Source: Symsagittifera roscoffensis (Eukaryota > Xenacoelomorpha > Acoela > Convolutidae). From it: a DNA stretch of 64,000 bases. Shown piece by piece: positions 36,593 through 48,521 of the stretch; the stretch's first letter is position 1, and the number at the start of each line of letters is the position of its first letter. Under the pieces are notes generated by a model that was given only the letters and a program-made list of their open reading frames with translations, was not told where the DNA came from and searched no databases. Position numbers and translations under genes: made by a program. The DNA lies in contig NC_087064.1 of the NCBI RefSeq assembly GCF_963678635.1, positions 70,493,465 to 70,557,464 of the forward strand, written 5' to 3'.

Positions 36593-38520
36593 CGACCTTA
36601 CAAGGCCCTGGTACAAAAAATCTTGTTTTATATACATTTGACTTCATCTATGTTCATGAATACATTTTTATGGGTACCGACCTTTTACCAGAAAAGATAC
36701 ACCTTTTACCAGATCAATAGACAAACTTGCTTGACAGATGCCGTGATTCCGCTAAGTTTGACTGAATACGACTATCTCAAACGTATCTCACTTTTTTTTT
36801 TAAAAAAATTGTTTTGTATTAACCAAATCCTTTTCGATCTGACCTACTTTTGGAATGAATTTTACACAAGTAAGGCAAAATTGAGGAAAAAATTCATTTG
36901 CGAATTCTTATAAATTGAAAAAACAGAAAAACGGTGGACTGCATATTTTAGATATAACAATGGACGTTGAGGCTCGAGGCTTTGGATTTACTAGGCAAAG
37001 TTATTACAAACCGGCAATTTATTCACAACCACTTATATTTTGGAGAGAGCGGACCAAAAACTTCGAGAAAAATTCCCCCTGTACGAACAGTTCCCGCCTC
37101 GAAATTTCAGTGAAATCAAAAAGATCCAAAATTTTGAAAAACAGAGCTCCATAGACACTGACTATGAACAAAAAGCATTTTTTACATCAAGAAAACAAAA
37201 TCATGATTTTTTTCAACCGATATTGACCTCATATTTTTGGATTTATCGAAAAAAATTTGGGCAGATGGACTTTTAAAGACGTCACCTCCGCCCTTTATAA
37301 GGCTTACCTTAAATTCAGGTATTCTCAAACGTGGAAAATTCACGTTTTATGAGCGTTCTGGGACGCAAAATACGCGGATATTTGTCAGTATTCTTTTTTG
37401 CGACAAAAAAAAGAATATTTCGGAGAACAATTGGATGCTACACTTCCAATTTGTTAACCAGTTGTACGCTTTTTCTTCTGCTTTGAGTAGTGAGTTGAAA
37501 AGGACTGCAGGTAGAAAAACAGGAGATTCGCTACCATCAGAAGTTGTAATGGCTAATTCTTAAAATTAAAGTACTTTTTTATAGCGTTTGACGAATAGAC
37601 AGAAAGTAAACCGCTCAAATGACCAATCAGACTGCTGTTACACTTCCAGAGTAGCATATATCAGTAAGTGGGACCCGTGTTTTAATTTTCGCGAACAAAA
37701 CCTGCAGCATCATGTAAAATTACATGCAGACGTATTATTTTTGAATCTTTTAAATATTTCTCTAAGGAAGAGTCGTCTAAGCCAATGAGACTTCCATACG
37801 GTCTAAGTTTGATGGCTACGTCATAATTTAAATCAGTTTCACTAAAAAATAAAAACAGAACATGCAGCCAGAAAGTAATTTCGACGGTCAGAATTTTCCG
37901 GATAGATTTTTTTAGTCAAACAAATTTCATGAATGATTTCCACGCCCGTTGAAGTAACTCTGCGTTTCAGTTGTTACTTTTTCCAACATTATTTGAACCT
38001 GCTCAATTTCAAGACAGTGGCATTAAAAGTAACCTGGTAGATACCAATTGTTGACATCTACAACTCGGTGATATAGATTAAATTAAACCACCAGTCTTTT
38101 TTTTAAATATTTTAACATTTTGTTAAAACAATAACTCATTTTTCAGTCTGCGCTTTTTTCAATCAGCTTAGTGACAAAGTCCAACCAGAAGTCAAACAAA
38201 TTTTCAGAAGTAGCATTCGAGAAATCAAATCAACCTTGAAATGTATAGACTGGTAGAAAACAACACGCTGCTAAAAGAACAATTTTTTCTGTCAGTGTTT
38301 TCGGGATAGTCGGATTTTAAAATCGGAAAAAAAATGGGAATTTTTTTCAAATCATCGGCTTTCGAAACATGTTTCAAAAGCTTTTACATGACAAACCACT
38401 TCTCGTGAGTTGAAATTTTTAATTTGCTTGTTTTAGATGTTTCCATAGAGCTACAAGTATGTTATCCCTTTCGGCAGGCTAAAACTCCTAAACATTTCTA
38501 TAGAGGTGATCCAAATTAGA
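36593..38520. other. AT-rich DNA, no gene supported
   Basis: Open frames here (for example 37237-37563 plus) have no recognised motif and run through A/T-rich sequence. Nothing else stands out. Confidence 0.4.
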
Positions 38521-38524
38521 TATA

Positions 38525-38775
38525 GGGCTGGTACTGCTCTTGAGACCTTGGTTCATACCACGCTCAAACCACACCAGTGGGCGAAGGGGAAACCCCTTCC
38601 CCTGACTATTGTCCTGGCTCTGCGGAGAGGGAGTTGCTCACTGAGCAACTCAGGGACGTAGTCACTCTCGGGTGTTGGATTAGGACCAGTGCGTCCAATC
38701 TGCTGCGACTACTGGACAGCCCAGCCATCCCAATTTATTCCCACCTCTTCTTATAAAGAAGAGATGTTTTTTTTA
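38525..38775 (+). ncRNA. Candidate Pol III structured RNA or SINE (unidentified)
   Basis: A GC-rich island of about 250 bp in AT-rich DNA with many nested helices: an outer stem GGGCTG (38525) with CAGCCC (38717); CTGGT with ACCAG (38573); TTGAG (38540) with CTCAA (38563); hairpin GAAGGGG-AAA-CCCCTTC (38583-38599); hairpin GAGTTGCTCA/TGAGCAACTC (38631-38651); and GTAGTC (38658) with GACTAC (38707) enclosing TTGGA/TCCAA. It ends with hairpin CTCTTCTT/AAGAAGAG (38745-38763) followed by T8, which resembles a Pol III stop. A B-box-like GGTTCATACC lies at 38550. I checked from memory for U1, U2 and SRP signatures and did not find them. Confidence 0.4.
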
Positions 38776-39559
38776 CAAAATTATTTATTTTTTAAACTCT
38801 TTTACTTTTTTTTTTAAATTTTATCCCCTTTGAAGTTTTATCCAGTCCAGTCTTTTTGAAATCCAGCCTTCTTCTACAATAACCTTCGGTCATTTATACG
38901 TTTTATAGATATTAATCCACAATATAACGCGCGCGGTGAAATTTGAACTTTCAAAGACAAGTGAAAACATGCACCAGCCAAAAAATAATTCCACACCCTT
39001 TTCCATAATGTGCCCGAAAAATGAACTTGAACCGCCCTTAAAACATATGTGCCCGATAAAGTAGAGGATTTAACCCATTTGGGGGTTAAAAGTGGTCATT
39101 GCAACAGCACACCGAAAAACGAGGGGAGGGGGGTTAAAAGTGGTCATTTTTAGCCACTTTTACATACTACTAACAATACTGAGTTTCTGTTAGACAAACA
39201 GCAACAGTCTATTTCTCAAAATAACATGCACTCAATGAACCTTATAAAAAGTTACCATGAAGAGAGGCGAAAAACTTTCAAATGATAAAGATAAACACGT
39301 TTTTTGCCTCCACACTCCAATTGACAAAATCTCAAAAAAAAATTTTTTTAAATGAAGCCATCACAGTGTGGCCAAATAGGTGATATATTACAAAAGTATA
39401 GTCGGAGCAAACCCTTCGGTAAAAATTGAAGACCTCTCTGATTGGCTGAAAATGTTTACAAAGACCTCGAAATATTTGTTTATTTGAGCGAGGGAGTGGA
39501 CGGACTTGAACAAATACAAATATTAACCATCAAATTTTTTTCAGATAAAAAAATTCTTT

Positions 39560-40020
39560 CTCTCTTTCGATGACACCAGAGGATATCCCACGTGGTGAGT
39601 GGGGAGCTTCGATTTCGATTATTTCTCACATTTTCTGCGACGAATAAAATTTATACCTTTTTTCGACAAACCAGATGCCGCTAAATTGGGAAAGCGACGA
39701 GTTGACATCGACCCAACAACTCTGGGGAACCCAACATGCTGCCGAACTGCTGGGGAACCCTCCTTGCTGCCGAATTGTTCCTGGGACGGGACACATTGTT
39801 GCATTCTCGAAACCTACAAGATAAACTGGGGGTCCAAAACCAACACCACCACGAATCGATCTGCAGGAGGCAATCAATTCGGTAGTGCCAGAAGTCAATG
39901 CTCCACTATCAGCACGGAAACAGACGGTGATAAGAACTGGACCACTTCCTCGGACTAGAAAACGACTGGAAAAAGCCAGTAAGAGCGATGCCGAATGGCT
40001 CGTAAAAATTTAGCTGATCT
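39560..40020 (+). pseudogene. Decayed coding fragment, possibly from a retroelement
   Basis: One plus frame runs from about 39850 to the stop at 40019 and contains PLPRTRKRLEKASKSD; upstream the frame is broken by stops and a short imperfect duplication ('ggggaaccc..tgctgccgaa', near 39724 and 39753). Base composition is clearly higher in GC than the surroundings. Family not recognised. Confidence 0.3.
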
Positions 40021-40984
40021 AAAGGATTAAACCTATCAAAAAAAAAGATTTCAACCAGCCTTTTTATAGACTACCATTAGTGTTTACGTAGAGTTGACAT
40101 ACACTATGATTTTTATTTGTTGTTGTTATTTTTTTTGATAACTTACTTCTTTTATCAAAACTTCTGTCTTCAGACGAGTTGACACATGAGAAACAAATTG
40201 AAAAAATCTTAAAATTAGATTGGATGTGAATGAAACAATTTCCGGTTTACCAGATAAAATAGTTTTCAACGATAATTGAATAAAAAAACGATCTGGGACC
40301 ATTTTTCTCATTTTTTTTTGCGTTCCCAAATTAACTCTGCGTTATTTCTCAAAAAATAGAGCGGCGGAGCCCTGGCCAATTTTCCATTAAAAATTTTCAA
40401 TTCGCATTTTTTGTTTTCGAACCAAAACTAACTGCAATTGTAAAAATTTGGAAAAAAAAACATCTTTGATTAAAAACTTTTCAGTAGAATCGATAACAGA
40501 CAATTCAATTTTGAAAAAACAGTTATATTATTGGTTGGGTATAATTCATAATATAAGTTTAATAATAAAGAAGGAAAAGTTGATGAGTTGAATATCCAAA
40601 GGAGCTATATGAATCCCATCCTCCTTTACTTTTCGTTTTGGGTATAAGTAGCTCAGTTTTTCTTCAATGAATATATAAATACACTTTGTGTTACCCATAA
40701 CACGAAATCCACAGTTTTCAGTTTCGAATTTTTCCTGCTCCATCAGAAATTTTCGATATTTATTCATAGGGAAACCGTTGGCGATGGCCGACCGATTAAT
40801 TTTTTACAACTTAATTTTACTGTTTTTGATCGCTCGTCAAAGTAGCAGTAGGTCTTTGAGCAAAGGGCTAGCATCTCAGTGCAACAGAATTCCTCCTTAA
40901 ATAACATAGGACTTCTCTGATCGAACTTATTGAGGTCAGTGCATCATTCGCGAGGGAAAAAAATACCTAAGTATCAGCACAAAA

Positions 40985-42185
40985 CTATTCTGGGCAGTTT
41001 TTTGATCAGATAAGACTCCAGGACTGATTCATTTCAGCTTTGATTATATCTTCTGTCTTTTCTCCATTGATAGCAAAATACAATGACAGCAACATACAGT
41101 TTCAACCAACTCGTATTTTCCAGTATCACGAAAATCATCAAAGAAGTTATATACAAGCTCCAGCATCACCAACTTAGCGTACTACAGAGTAAAAAAGCCT
41201 ACAAGGATGGGGTCTTTATGCTCGATTTGACTTTTGCTAATTCCACTCCGTAGATCTTGTTTGATAACTCATTCAGCGTTTTGAAGAAACGGTTTTTCAC
41301 TAGCTTGTTTACTCCATGGCCAAAATCATACTTTGTCATATTATGCTTGGAGCAGTACATAATCTGGTAACCATAGGAGCTGTTACCAATTAGCTTCATA
41401 GTCTCAGCCAGAACAGTCGGATCTTTATTCAGATCTCCTTGATGGTTTGCTTCAACTACGGAATCGACAAAAGAGTTGAAGCAATTGCGACCATCGTGCT
41501 GAACGACGAAGATTTTCTTCAAAATGAGATATTGATCAAGGTTAAAAAAAAGAAAGGATCAGATGTCCTTTTTCACTCCCATTTTGTAAAGACTCCAGTT
41601 AGCATTTCTTTAGTCAAAGAAAACGGTCATAAATGACTCGCGTCTATTCCAACTACGGCTTTACAAAGGTTAGAGGATTTGCAAATGAAGGTTTCTCCAA
41701 CTTTTGCATACCGATTTAAGATAATCAACGGTCCTCCTGTTAGCCATCTCCGAATGTAGTCATCGTATGTATATCGTTCTTCGTCAGTGGGACCAAATTT
41801 TGATCAGTTCAAGAATGAAGAATTCTATTGGCTAAATTGGTGAGGGTGAGCCCTAGCTTCAACATATCAACGTTTTTTGCATAGCAAAACTTTCTCATTT
41901 TTTAAAATAACTTCGAGTGTTTGGTGCGTATCTTGATTGTTATACCACTTCAGGAAGTCCTCTATTGTTTCCATTTTCAAATCGGATAAACCAGCTCTGC
42001 ATAATTTTTTTCTCTGGTTTTGGGTTTTGGATAAAACTTGAGTTTTTTCAGATCGTCCTCTAAAAAATTTTGCGGAATCAACTGTTGAAATTTCTGTAAA
42101 TTGACGTCCAAAACGTTACAAGATTTCAGTTTACTGAAGAATTTATCAATTAGAGGCAAGGTTTTAGCAGTCAGCTTTGAAGGAT
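40985..42185 (-). pseudogene. Broken protein-primed type B DNA polymerase (Polinton/Maverick-like)
   Basis: Minus-strand segments in several frames line up as a DNA_pol_B_2-type polymerase: LDKFFSKLKSCNV-like start (near 42.15 kb), RRWLTGGPLIILNRYAKVGE and NLCKAVVGIDASH (41.64-41.80 kb), TKEMLTGVFTKWE (41.58 kb), the helix motif KLIGNSSYGYQIM (41.38 kb), then VYNFFDDFRDTGKYELVE (41.10 kb) and LYFAINGEKTEDII (41.05 kb). Stops and frameshifts interrupt it at five or more points, and the site where the catalytic DTD triad should precede SLYFA reads MLLSLYFA. No Polinton integrase, ATPase or capsid gene is seen nearby. Confidence 0.7.
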
Positions 42186-42426
42186 CTTCGAATCACTCGT
42201 TAAGGCAAAAATTCCTTTTGTTCAGCTGATTTATAAGCTTTCAAAAACTTAGAGAGAAATAGCTCCTCCCAGGAAGTTGAGAATATCAAGTACTTTGCAT
42301 TTTCTCACCACCGATGGTATACACTAACTCACTCAGGCATATATCAAGAAGCTATTCTTTTAAGGTTCAAGTCGTATCTTGAAATATTGAACCCAAAAAC
42401 AGGTACCGATGCTATACAATAAGACT

Positions 42427-42462
42427 CATTTCAATACTCGTTCATCAACGAGTATTGAAATG
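42427..42462. repeat. Perfect 16-bp palindrome with 4-nt loop
   Basis: CATTTCAATACTCGTT, loop CATC, then the exact complement. It sits at the left boundary of the plus-strand LINE fragment and close to the minus-strand polymerase relic, so it may mark an inversion breakpoint. Confidence 0.8.
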
Positions 42463-42850
42463 GATTACAAACAAATCAGACTATATATCGAAATGCTGTA
42501 AACTCAATGTTCTCCCTTTATCTCTATACACTCAACTATTAGACCTCCTGTTTCTGTCCAAATGTTTATGTAATTTTTACAACGTAGATACTACCGACAT
42601 GGTTTGTTTCCGGGGAGCAATCTACAGAAAAGACAGTCAAAAGAACCTGCATCGAACCTCCAAAGTTGTCAACCGACTAATGTTGATTTCTACAACCCAA
42701 TCGCTCTCAAAGCCCGCCTGCTTAAGTATCTATGGCAACACTGCAGAGTAAACTATCAGTACATGGACACCGACACCTGGAAACTGAAATCGAAAAAAAA
42801 ACATGAAACTCAGGGTCACCAATCCTTGCCATTAATGGCTAAATCCATCT
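42455..42850 (+). pseudogene. 3' fragment of a non-LTR retrotransposon ORF2
   Basis: The plus strand encodes, with one frameshift near 42.68 kb, a region typical of the C-terminal end of RT proteins in CR1/RTE-like LINEs: CCKLNVLPLSLYTQLLDLLF, then VDFYNPIALKARLLKYLW and YMDTDTWKLK. It is truncated at its 5' side by the palindrome. I first took YMDTDT for a polymerase site, but the context is LINE-like. Confidence 0.5.
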
Positions 42851-43485
42851 AAATGATAATAATAATACAATTGATCACATTGAGCACTTGATTGTTCAAC
42901 TGATTGTTGTATCAATCAACCGAATCTTCCCCCGAAGTAGGAAAACTATCAGAGATCAGAAAAGTTCAGATTATGTTCCATCTTCAAACGGTGTTTTTTG
43001 TGAGTCTTTTCTATTTTCTGGAACCTCTGAGGATTTTTGCTGCTCAAGATAATATCCTTTTACCTGCTTATGCAAAAAATTGCGTTCTTAGAAATCGAAA
43101 TGAAAATGTGCATCAACCGTAGAATTAATGCATATTGATTGATCAAATAATGTGCCAGTATATGCGAATTATATAGCTTCGTAGTTTCACTTTTATAGCC
43201 TTCCCTCTTAGTGGCTTATGAAGAATCTCTTTAAATAACTGAACCAGCGGTTAAACGACCGTCAATTTTATACCTAAAAACAAAATTCTCCCTATTTCAT
43301 AAGCAGGGAAGGGGGATTAAGGCCAGAGATTCGAAAAATCCGATATCAAAAATTCTCAAAAAGGTGTTTCCCTTTACAACCCCCCAAATGATTTTAAAAC
43401 TAATAAGTGGCTAGGCATCTTTTAGGGGGGCAGGGGGAATTGTAAGGTTGATACAAAACTGGTAGCATTATTCAAAAGAATATCG

Positions 43486-43669
43486 CAGCTGGGGGATCTA
43501 CTTAACACTCTCCCCCATATGGTACCTACTTAAGAACCTCCACCCCTATAAATAAATACAGTAAAATAGCACTGAGCTTTCTATTAAGCATTTTCGACCA
43601 TTTTGATCTACTTAACAATCTGCCCACTTTCTTGAAAAGGATGGAGATTGTTAAGTAGACCCCAGCTGG
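43486..43669. mobile_element. Small TIR element (about 184 bp)
   Basis: Imperfect terminal inverted repeats: CAGCTGGGGGATCTACTTAA at the left and the complement TTAAGTAGACCCCAGCTG at the right. A further 'gatctacttaacaatctgcc' block lies inside. No coding capacity; a MITE is the likely class. Confidence 0.55.
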
Positions 43670-46272
43670 GCATTGGGGTCTTATTTTCATGCTCCCAGGT
43701 TATTCCTGTTTACTAGATAGAGATCCTACTCGCGACCAATAAGCCATGCTCTCTTAGAGTACATGCATTGTTGATTTGCTGAGAAGTAACAATTATTTGT
43801 CACTATTGTGAGTCTTATTGATTTGAGATTAGCATGAATTTGATGGTATCTCTACTCTATTTTTGAAAAATGAGTAGCCACAAGCAAATATTTGTACATG
43901 TTGAATAGTTAATCTGTGCTATATGTACATGCATTTGGTGTATGGTCTCTCTTTAGTGTATCTTAGCAATGGGAATTCAATTGTGAATTTGAGTCATTTA
44001 TTTAGAGTGAATGCACTCTAAGAGCGCACTGCACTACATAGACGTAATCGTAGTCTATTTCTTCATGTAGAGGGAGTCATTGACCGCTTACAACAGGCAG
44101 GCCTGAACAAAACTGATAATCCATGTTCACATTGTATAATCTGCATTCGTTCACGAATTCATTTAGCTCCCACGGCCGGTACGGTAAGGAAATAAAAATG
44201 AAATGTAGGCGAATGAAGGAACGATAGTGCTTCAGGCATATGTCTCTATCTAAGAGAAGAGTGGTTCCTGTTTCCGTCAATGCAAAAGCTCAAAAAAACA
44301 CTCGATTGCTCACCTTATTGCTAGCGATTGATTTAAGCATCATCCGCTAGAAAAAAAATGTGATAGACAACTCTTATTTTTAGTTGACTCGTTCATAGAC
44401 GGAATAATTCTGCTTCTGGACTAGTCGGCCTATTGGTTTTTGTTATATAAAAATACATATTGGGATACTACATGTAGTTATCAGTTCAATATAGTCCTTT
44501 TGGTCCCGATATTTTTCATGAATTTAAATGCAGACTTGCTTCCCTTATTCGATTCGTCAAAAAATAGAACAACGTCGCAAATTGAAAAATTAGCAAAACA
44601 ATTCTCATTGAGTTGGTTTGAGTTATGCATTGTAAAACTCCAAATGGTTAGTTTTAGGAACAAAAGTACAAGTAAATATTATTCGATAATCAGTTAGTCG
44701 TATCACATTCAATAACAGGTTAACAAAAAAAATCAATTGCGGAATTATATTTTCCGGTCAAAAATGCCAAATTCAGAACAGCACACAGCCTGCCATTTCG
44801 ACAAGTTTAGAATGCATACTAATTTGAAATGAAATTCATGTAGTTTTCGAAAAATTAGAATTGTGACATTTTTGACCTGTTCAGAATACTTCATCAATAT
44901 ATTTACACGGATGCGAAGAGGCAGTTCGCAAACACCAGCGAAGTCCGATCTTTTTATGAACATCCAAACTCAATATTCGTAAAATCACAAACCAAAATAT
45001 TATAAATATTGAGATTACAGCTCAACATCACTCTGCGTTGAACATTTTATTGTAATCCGCGAAAAAATCCTAGAATTTCAAAAGCTCTAATTCAACAGAT
45101 TATGTAGATGACAACACTTCGCTAGTGTAAACATTATCAAAATTTGGTATGTTTTTTGAGCACTTGTCATTAAATCAAATGCCCTTATTGCAATGTATGA
45201 AACGCACCTTAAAGATCATTAATCAGACCAATTTAGCAAGACCCTTTATTTATAAAATTTTTTTTGAGTAGGTATACAGATACTCATATCTCTTACAGAT
45301 TATGCTTCCAACGAAATAGTATAAGAATTGATATAAACTTTTTGAAAGGGTTACCAATTGATCTTTCAGCCCATAAATGAAATCGTATTTGCATCAAAAA
45401 TACTAACTAGTTTAAAACGTTGCAGAAGTGAAAGGAAAGAAAATTCAATTGCATTTCAATGTTTTACAGCAAACACCAGTCACCAAAAGTGATAATTTTA
45501 AGCTTCTCATTAATTTCTTTGCTATTACTCTTAAGCACAAAACATGGGAGTCTATAATCAGATTAAAACCATTAACAGCACAGAAATGACCGAAGGGAAT
45601 TACTTTGATAGATGATCCGGTCAAAAGACATAAGAGCATGTTGAGTCATCAACGCCAAACGAATTACTTCACTTCCGCTGACACTTCATAGAAGGAGCTG
45701 GGTAAATAGGACGACAGAACATTAAGAAGACTGCATGTACTAAACAAGACTGAAGCAGTTCTCAGATTGGGCGCTTTTTTCTCAAAAACAAGGCACGCAA
45801 ACCTTAAAACCTAAGTTGTGAATAAAATTGCCCAATTTTGATAGAAAATTTTTCTTAAAATCCCCATGCAAATGAGCGTCTTCTTAAGTGATGCTGTCAT
45901 ATCTGCCGGAAACCTTCATAGAACATAACATAAATTTACTTCACTAAATTCTAATAAAAAAGTTTAAGCACATTCAGCATCAGTTTTCTAGGCTAAAGTA
46001 GAAACGTCAAAATCAAATCAGAGTTTATAAATCAGTAATCGGTAATAACACTGGACACACTGCAATTGCTTGCTACATAATATTAACACGCTTTCACTAC
46101 TAATTGAGGTTGCATTTGATATTCAGCGATTATAAATTCCAATGCGCTATTAAAAAGACTAGTTAGCAATGTCTAGGTATTCGGTTCGATATTCGATGGG
46201 GGTACTTGGGTTTGGGTTGGGTAACTTAAGTGGATCTCCTCGCGAGACGGTTCTTTGATTTATGATCAGTTT
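43670..46272. other. 3' flank of the TRIM gene, no gene seen
   Basis: AT-rich sequence with only short open frames lacking recognisable motifs. No clear repeat or RNA gene. Confidence 0.45.
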
Positions 46273-47343
46273 CTAGCTGAGCTTTATGTAGCTGTCGACC
46301 ACAACCACATCTCCCGATTCGGCAAGAATGGCCAGTTCGTCAGGGTTCACTGGCACTGTACATAATGGGTTGGTGAACTTGAGTCCCCGCCCGTGCAGCA
46401 TCTTGAGCATGGCACCTCGTTTGGAAATGATTTGCACTTGTTGATAGTAGTTGTCCACTGCAAGAAGGTTGCCCAGGAAGTCGTATCCGATGGACTGTAG
46501 TCGTTTGAAGTTGACTTTGAATCCATCCGGGTATCTCCATAAGGCGTTTCCATCATGGTCAAACACGGAGATCTTTCCCTCCATGCTGTTGGCGACAGCA
46601 ATATTACCAGACACTGGACAAACTGCAATCTGCGCTACTGGTTGGCAGTTCGGAACGTCGAATAAAAAGTCGAACTTAGTACTCTTACGCTCAACCTGTC
46701 GATAAATAGCACATGGCTTCACTACTATGTACATTAAGCTAGTTCTCAGGCAAGTAGTCACATCCCATACAATTCCTTCAACTTCTGGAACAAAGGCCTC
46801 TTTCTTCTTCAAATCCAGGTTCACGATACTTAGATTCCTCTGAGCAGTTGCCGGATTCACCGGATGCGTGTTTCCGTTTCCATTACCACTGGCTGAGCTA
46901 TTTGAGCTACTGCTAGTACTGCCATTTCCGTTCATCGAGGAGGAAGAAGAGAACCCGTTGCCACCATTTTCTCCGTTACCATTAGCAGCCTTGAGTTCCA
47001 GTAGCACCAATTTGTGATCCAGTGGCAGTGCACATAATCTGTAGGGGTTTTTCACAACCTGCCTATGACTTATGTACAAGTAGCGTCCAGTACCAAGATC
47101 ATATGCCTTGGCCCAGTGGTTGCTTTTGTCGATGATGAACATTTTGTTCTCCACACAAGCACCGTCCTGAACCTGCACGTGATGTTCCAGAGGGAAATTT
47201 ACAGCTTTGAATACTAGTTTCACTTTCGGAGGACGGTACACACCAGCTCCATTTTCAGGCACAAAGTTTTCAGCAGTCATGTGTTCTCCATTTTTCTCCA
47301 CTGTCAACAGTCTCAAGCATAGATGGCTGAATTTTTCTAATTC
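46273..47343 (-). CDS. Exon 2 of TRIM gene: linker and NHL-like region
   Basis: Acceptor gagttattttttag, then 356 codons and stop. The exon starts upstream of the first in-frame methionine, so an ORF call from the ATG alone would miss about 20 residues. The Ser/Asn/Gly run likely separates the coiled coil side from the propeller. Confidence 0.85.
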   Translation of the reverse strand, partial: ELEKFSHLCLRLLTVEKNGEHMTAENFVPENGAGVYRPPKVKLVFKAVNFPLEHHVQVQDGACVENKMFIIDKSNHWAKAYDLGTGRYLYISHRQVVKNPYRLCALPLDHKLVLLELKAANGNGENGGNGFSSSSSMNGNGSTSSSSNSSASGNGNGNTHPVNPATAQRNLSIVNLDLKKKEAFVPEVEGIVWDVTTCLRTSLMYIVVKPCAIYRQVERKSTKFDFLFDVPNCQPVAQIAVCPVSGNIAVANSMEGKISVFDHDGNALWRYPDGFKVNFKRLQSIGYDFLGNLLAVDNYYQQVQIISKRGAMLKMLHGRGLKFTNPLCTVPVNPDELAILAESGDVVVVDSYIKLS

Positions 47344-48254
47344 CTAAAAAATAACTCACTTAAATTTGACTTTAAACTGAGCCAACGAAAACGAATTTCA
47401 AGAAACTTTACCTCATCTGACAACATATCTTTCTCAACTCTGGAATTTGCATCTGAACATAGTCTGCTCAGCTGAGAGGTCACTGAATTTACTTCAGTGT
47501 GCATATCGCGAATATTTTCGCTAGCTTTGGGGTCACTCATAACTTTCACTAATTTTTCTCTAACATTTCCAGCGCGGGCTTGAAGGTCATGCAATTGGAA
47601 GAAATTCTCATCGGTTTGGGATTTGAACGATGAATTCAACTTGTCAGCAATCTCATTGTTGTCTTTTGTCAACAACTCAGTTACAACTGTGTCTATTGCA
47701 GTCTTCAATTTATCGCCGATAGTTTCAAGTTTCGTGATTTTATTGCTGTAGCTATTAAGATTTCCAATTGTTTCATGGGTTTTCAATTGAACTTTGGATA
47801 AATCATCCAAAAGTGAGTTGAAATGATCTGGAATTTCAGCCATCGGGTGATTCCGATGAGTAGTAATAGAGCACTTGTAGCAAATGGGCTTTAAGCAACC
47901 CTCGGCGGAACAAAATAGTTCCCAAGATCTCTGATGATCGAGGCAGACATTGCCCGAATTTCTATCCGGCGATGGATGCGAATTGATAGAGTTCATATTC
48001 AAAGTTTCAATTAGTTTAGCAACTTTGAAATCAACAGGTAAAGATGATATATGTTGCGTAGCACTGACAGACCGACAGAAAGGACAAATCAGAGCGCTGG
48101 AGCCTTTGGCCCATTCTTCCAGACAAGATAGACAATACGAGTGCAAGCAGGGTAACGAACGGGGATCATTCATTGTTCCCAAACAGAGTTGACATTTCAC
48201 AATGTCCTGCCATATCAAGGCCATATCACTTGCAGAAGCACCACCTACATCCAT
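46273..48254 (-). CDS. TRIM-NHL-like E3 ubiquitin ligase, 2-exon gene (about 637 aa)
   Basis: Exons 48254-47412 and 47343-46273 join in phase 0 across a 68-bp intron. Domains: C3HC4 RING finger at residues 21-60 (CQLC...CLHSYCLSC...CPFC), a B-box 2 zinc site at about 104-142 (CLDH...CYKC...H...H), a coiled coil at about 145-285, a Ser/Asn/Gly low-complexity linker at about 410-450, and a C-terminal beta-propeller-like region with NHL-type strands (VAVDNY-like LLAVDNYYQQVQIIS, DVVVVDSYIKLS at the end). RING plus B-box plus coiled coil defines TRIM proteins, so an E3 ligase acting in the cytoplasm is expected. The closest class is probably TRIM2/3/71- or TRIM56-like. The start ATG is the first before the RING; a tgtttgtttcag just upstream suggests a spliced 5'UTR. 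Confidence 0.85.
47412..48254 (-). CDS. Exon 1 of TRIM gene: RING, B-box, coiled coil
   Basis: 281 codons ending LSDE at donor GATGAG|gtaaag. The open frame continues past the donor into the intron for about 24 codons, which are not part of the protein because exon 2 rejoins the coiled coil in frame (ELEKFSHLCL). Confidence 0.85.
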
Positions 48255-48521
48255 AACTCTTCTGAAACAAACACGGCATCTTCGACTGCTTCTAGAAGCG
48301 CCATCTTAAAAATGAAAACTTGAATTGCAAAAAAAGAGCACTTTATTTGCACATCGAAATTAATTTCAATACACAAGTGTATGTCAAATGTTTTCTATAA
48401 ATTCATAAAAATATAATAACATCATTAGATACGCATAGTTACAATAAAACAAAATTTATTACAATTATCGATGATTACTTTTCACCTGAGAGCTTCAAGG
48501 TGTTTTTATATATAGATATTA

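Noticed and set aside
36389..36913. Plus-strand 174-codon frame sharing a start (MVE.SLF.IIDL) with a minus frame at 32.97 kb
   Set aside because: The similarity follows from the inverted repeat arms; downstream the frame is low-complexity Phe/Leu/Ile.
38525..38775. Hammerhead ribozyme or SRP RNA
   Set aside because: I see no CUGAUGA/GAAA hammerhead core and no SRP Alu-domain or helix-8 consensus on either strand.
42760..42790. YMDTDT first read as the catalytic site of a second DNA polymerase B copy
   Set aside because: The surrounding plus-strand frame matches the C-terminal part of LINE ORF2 proteins instead.
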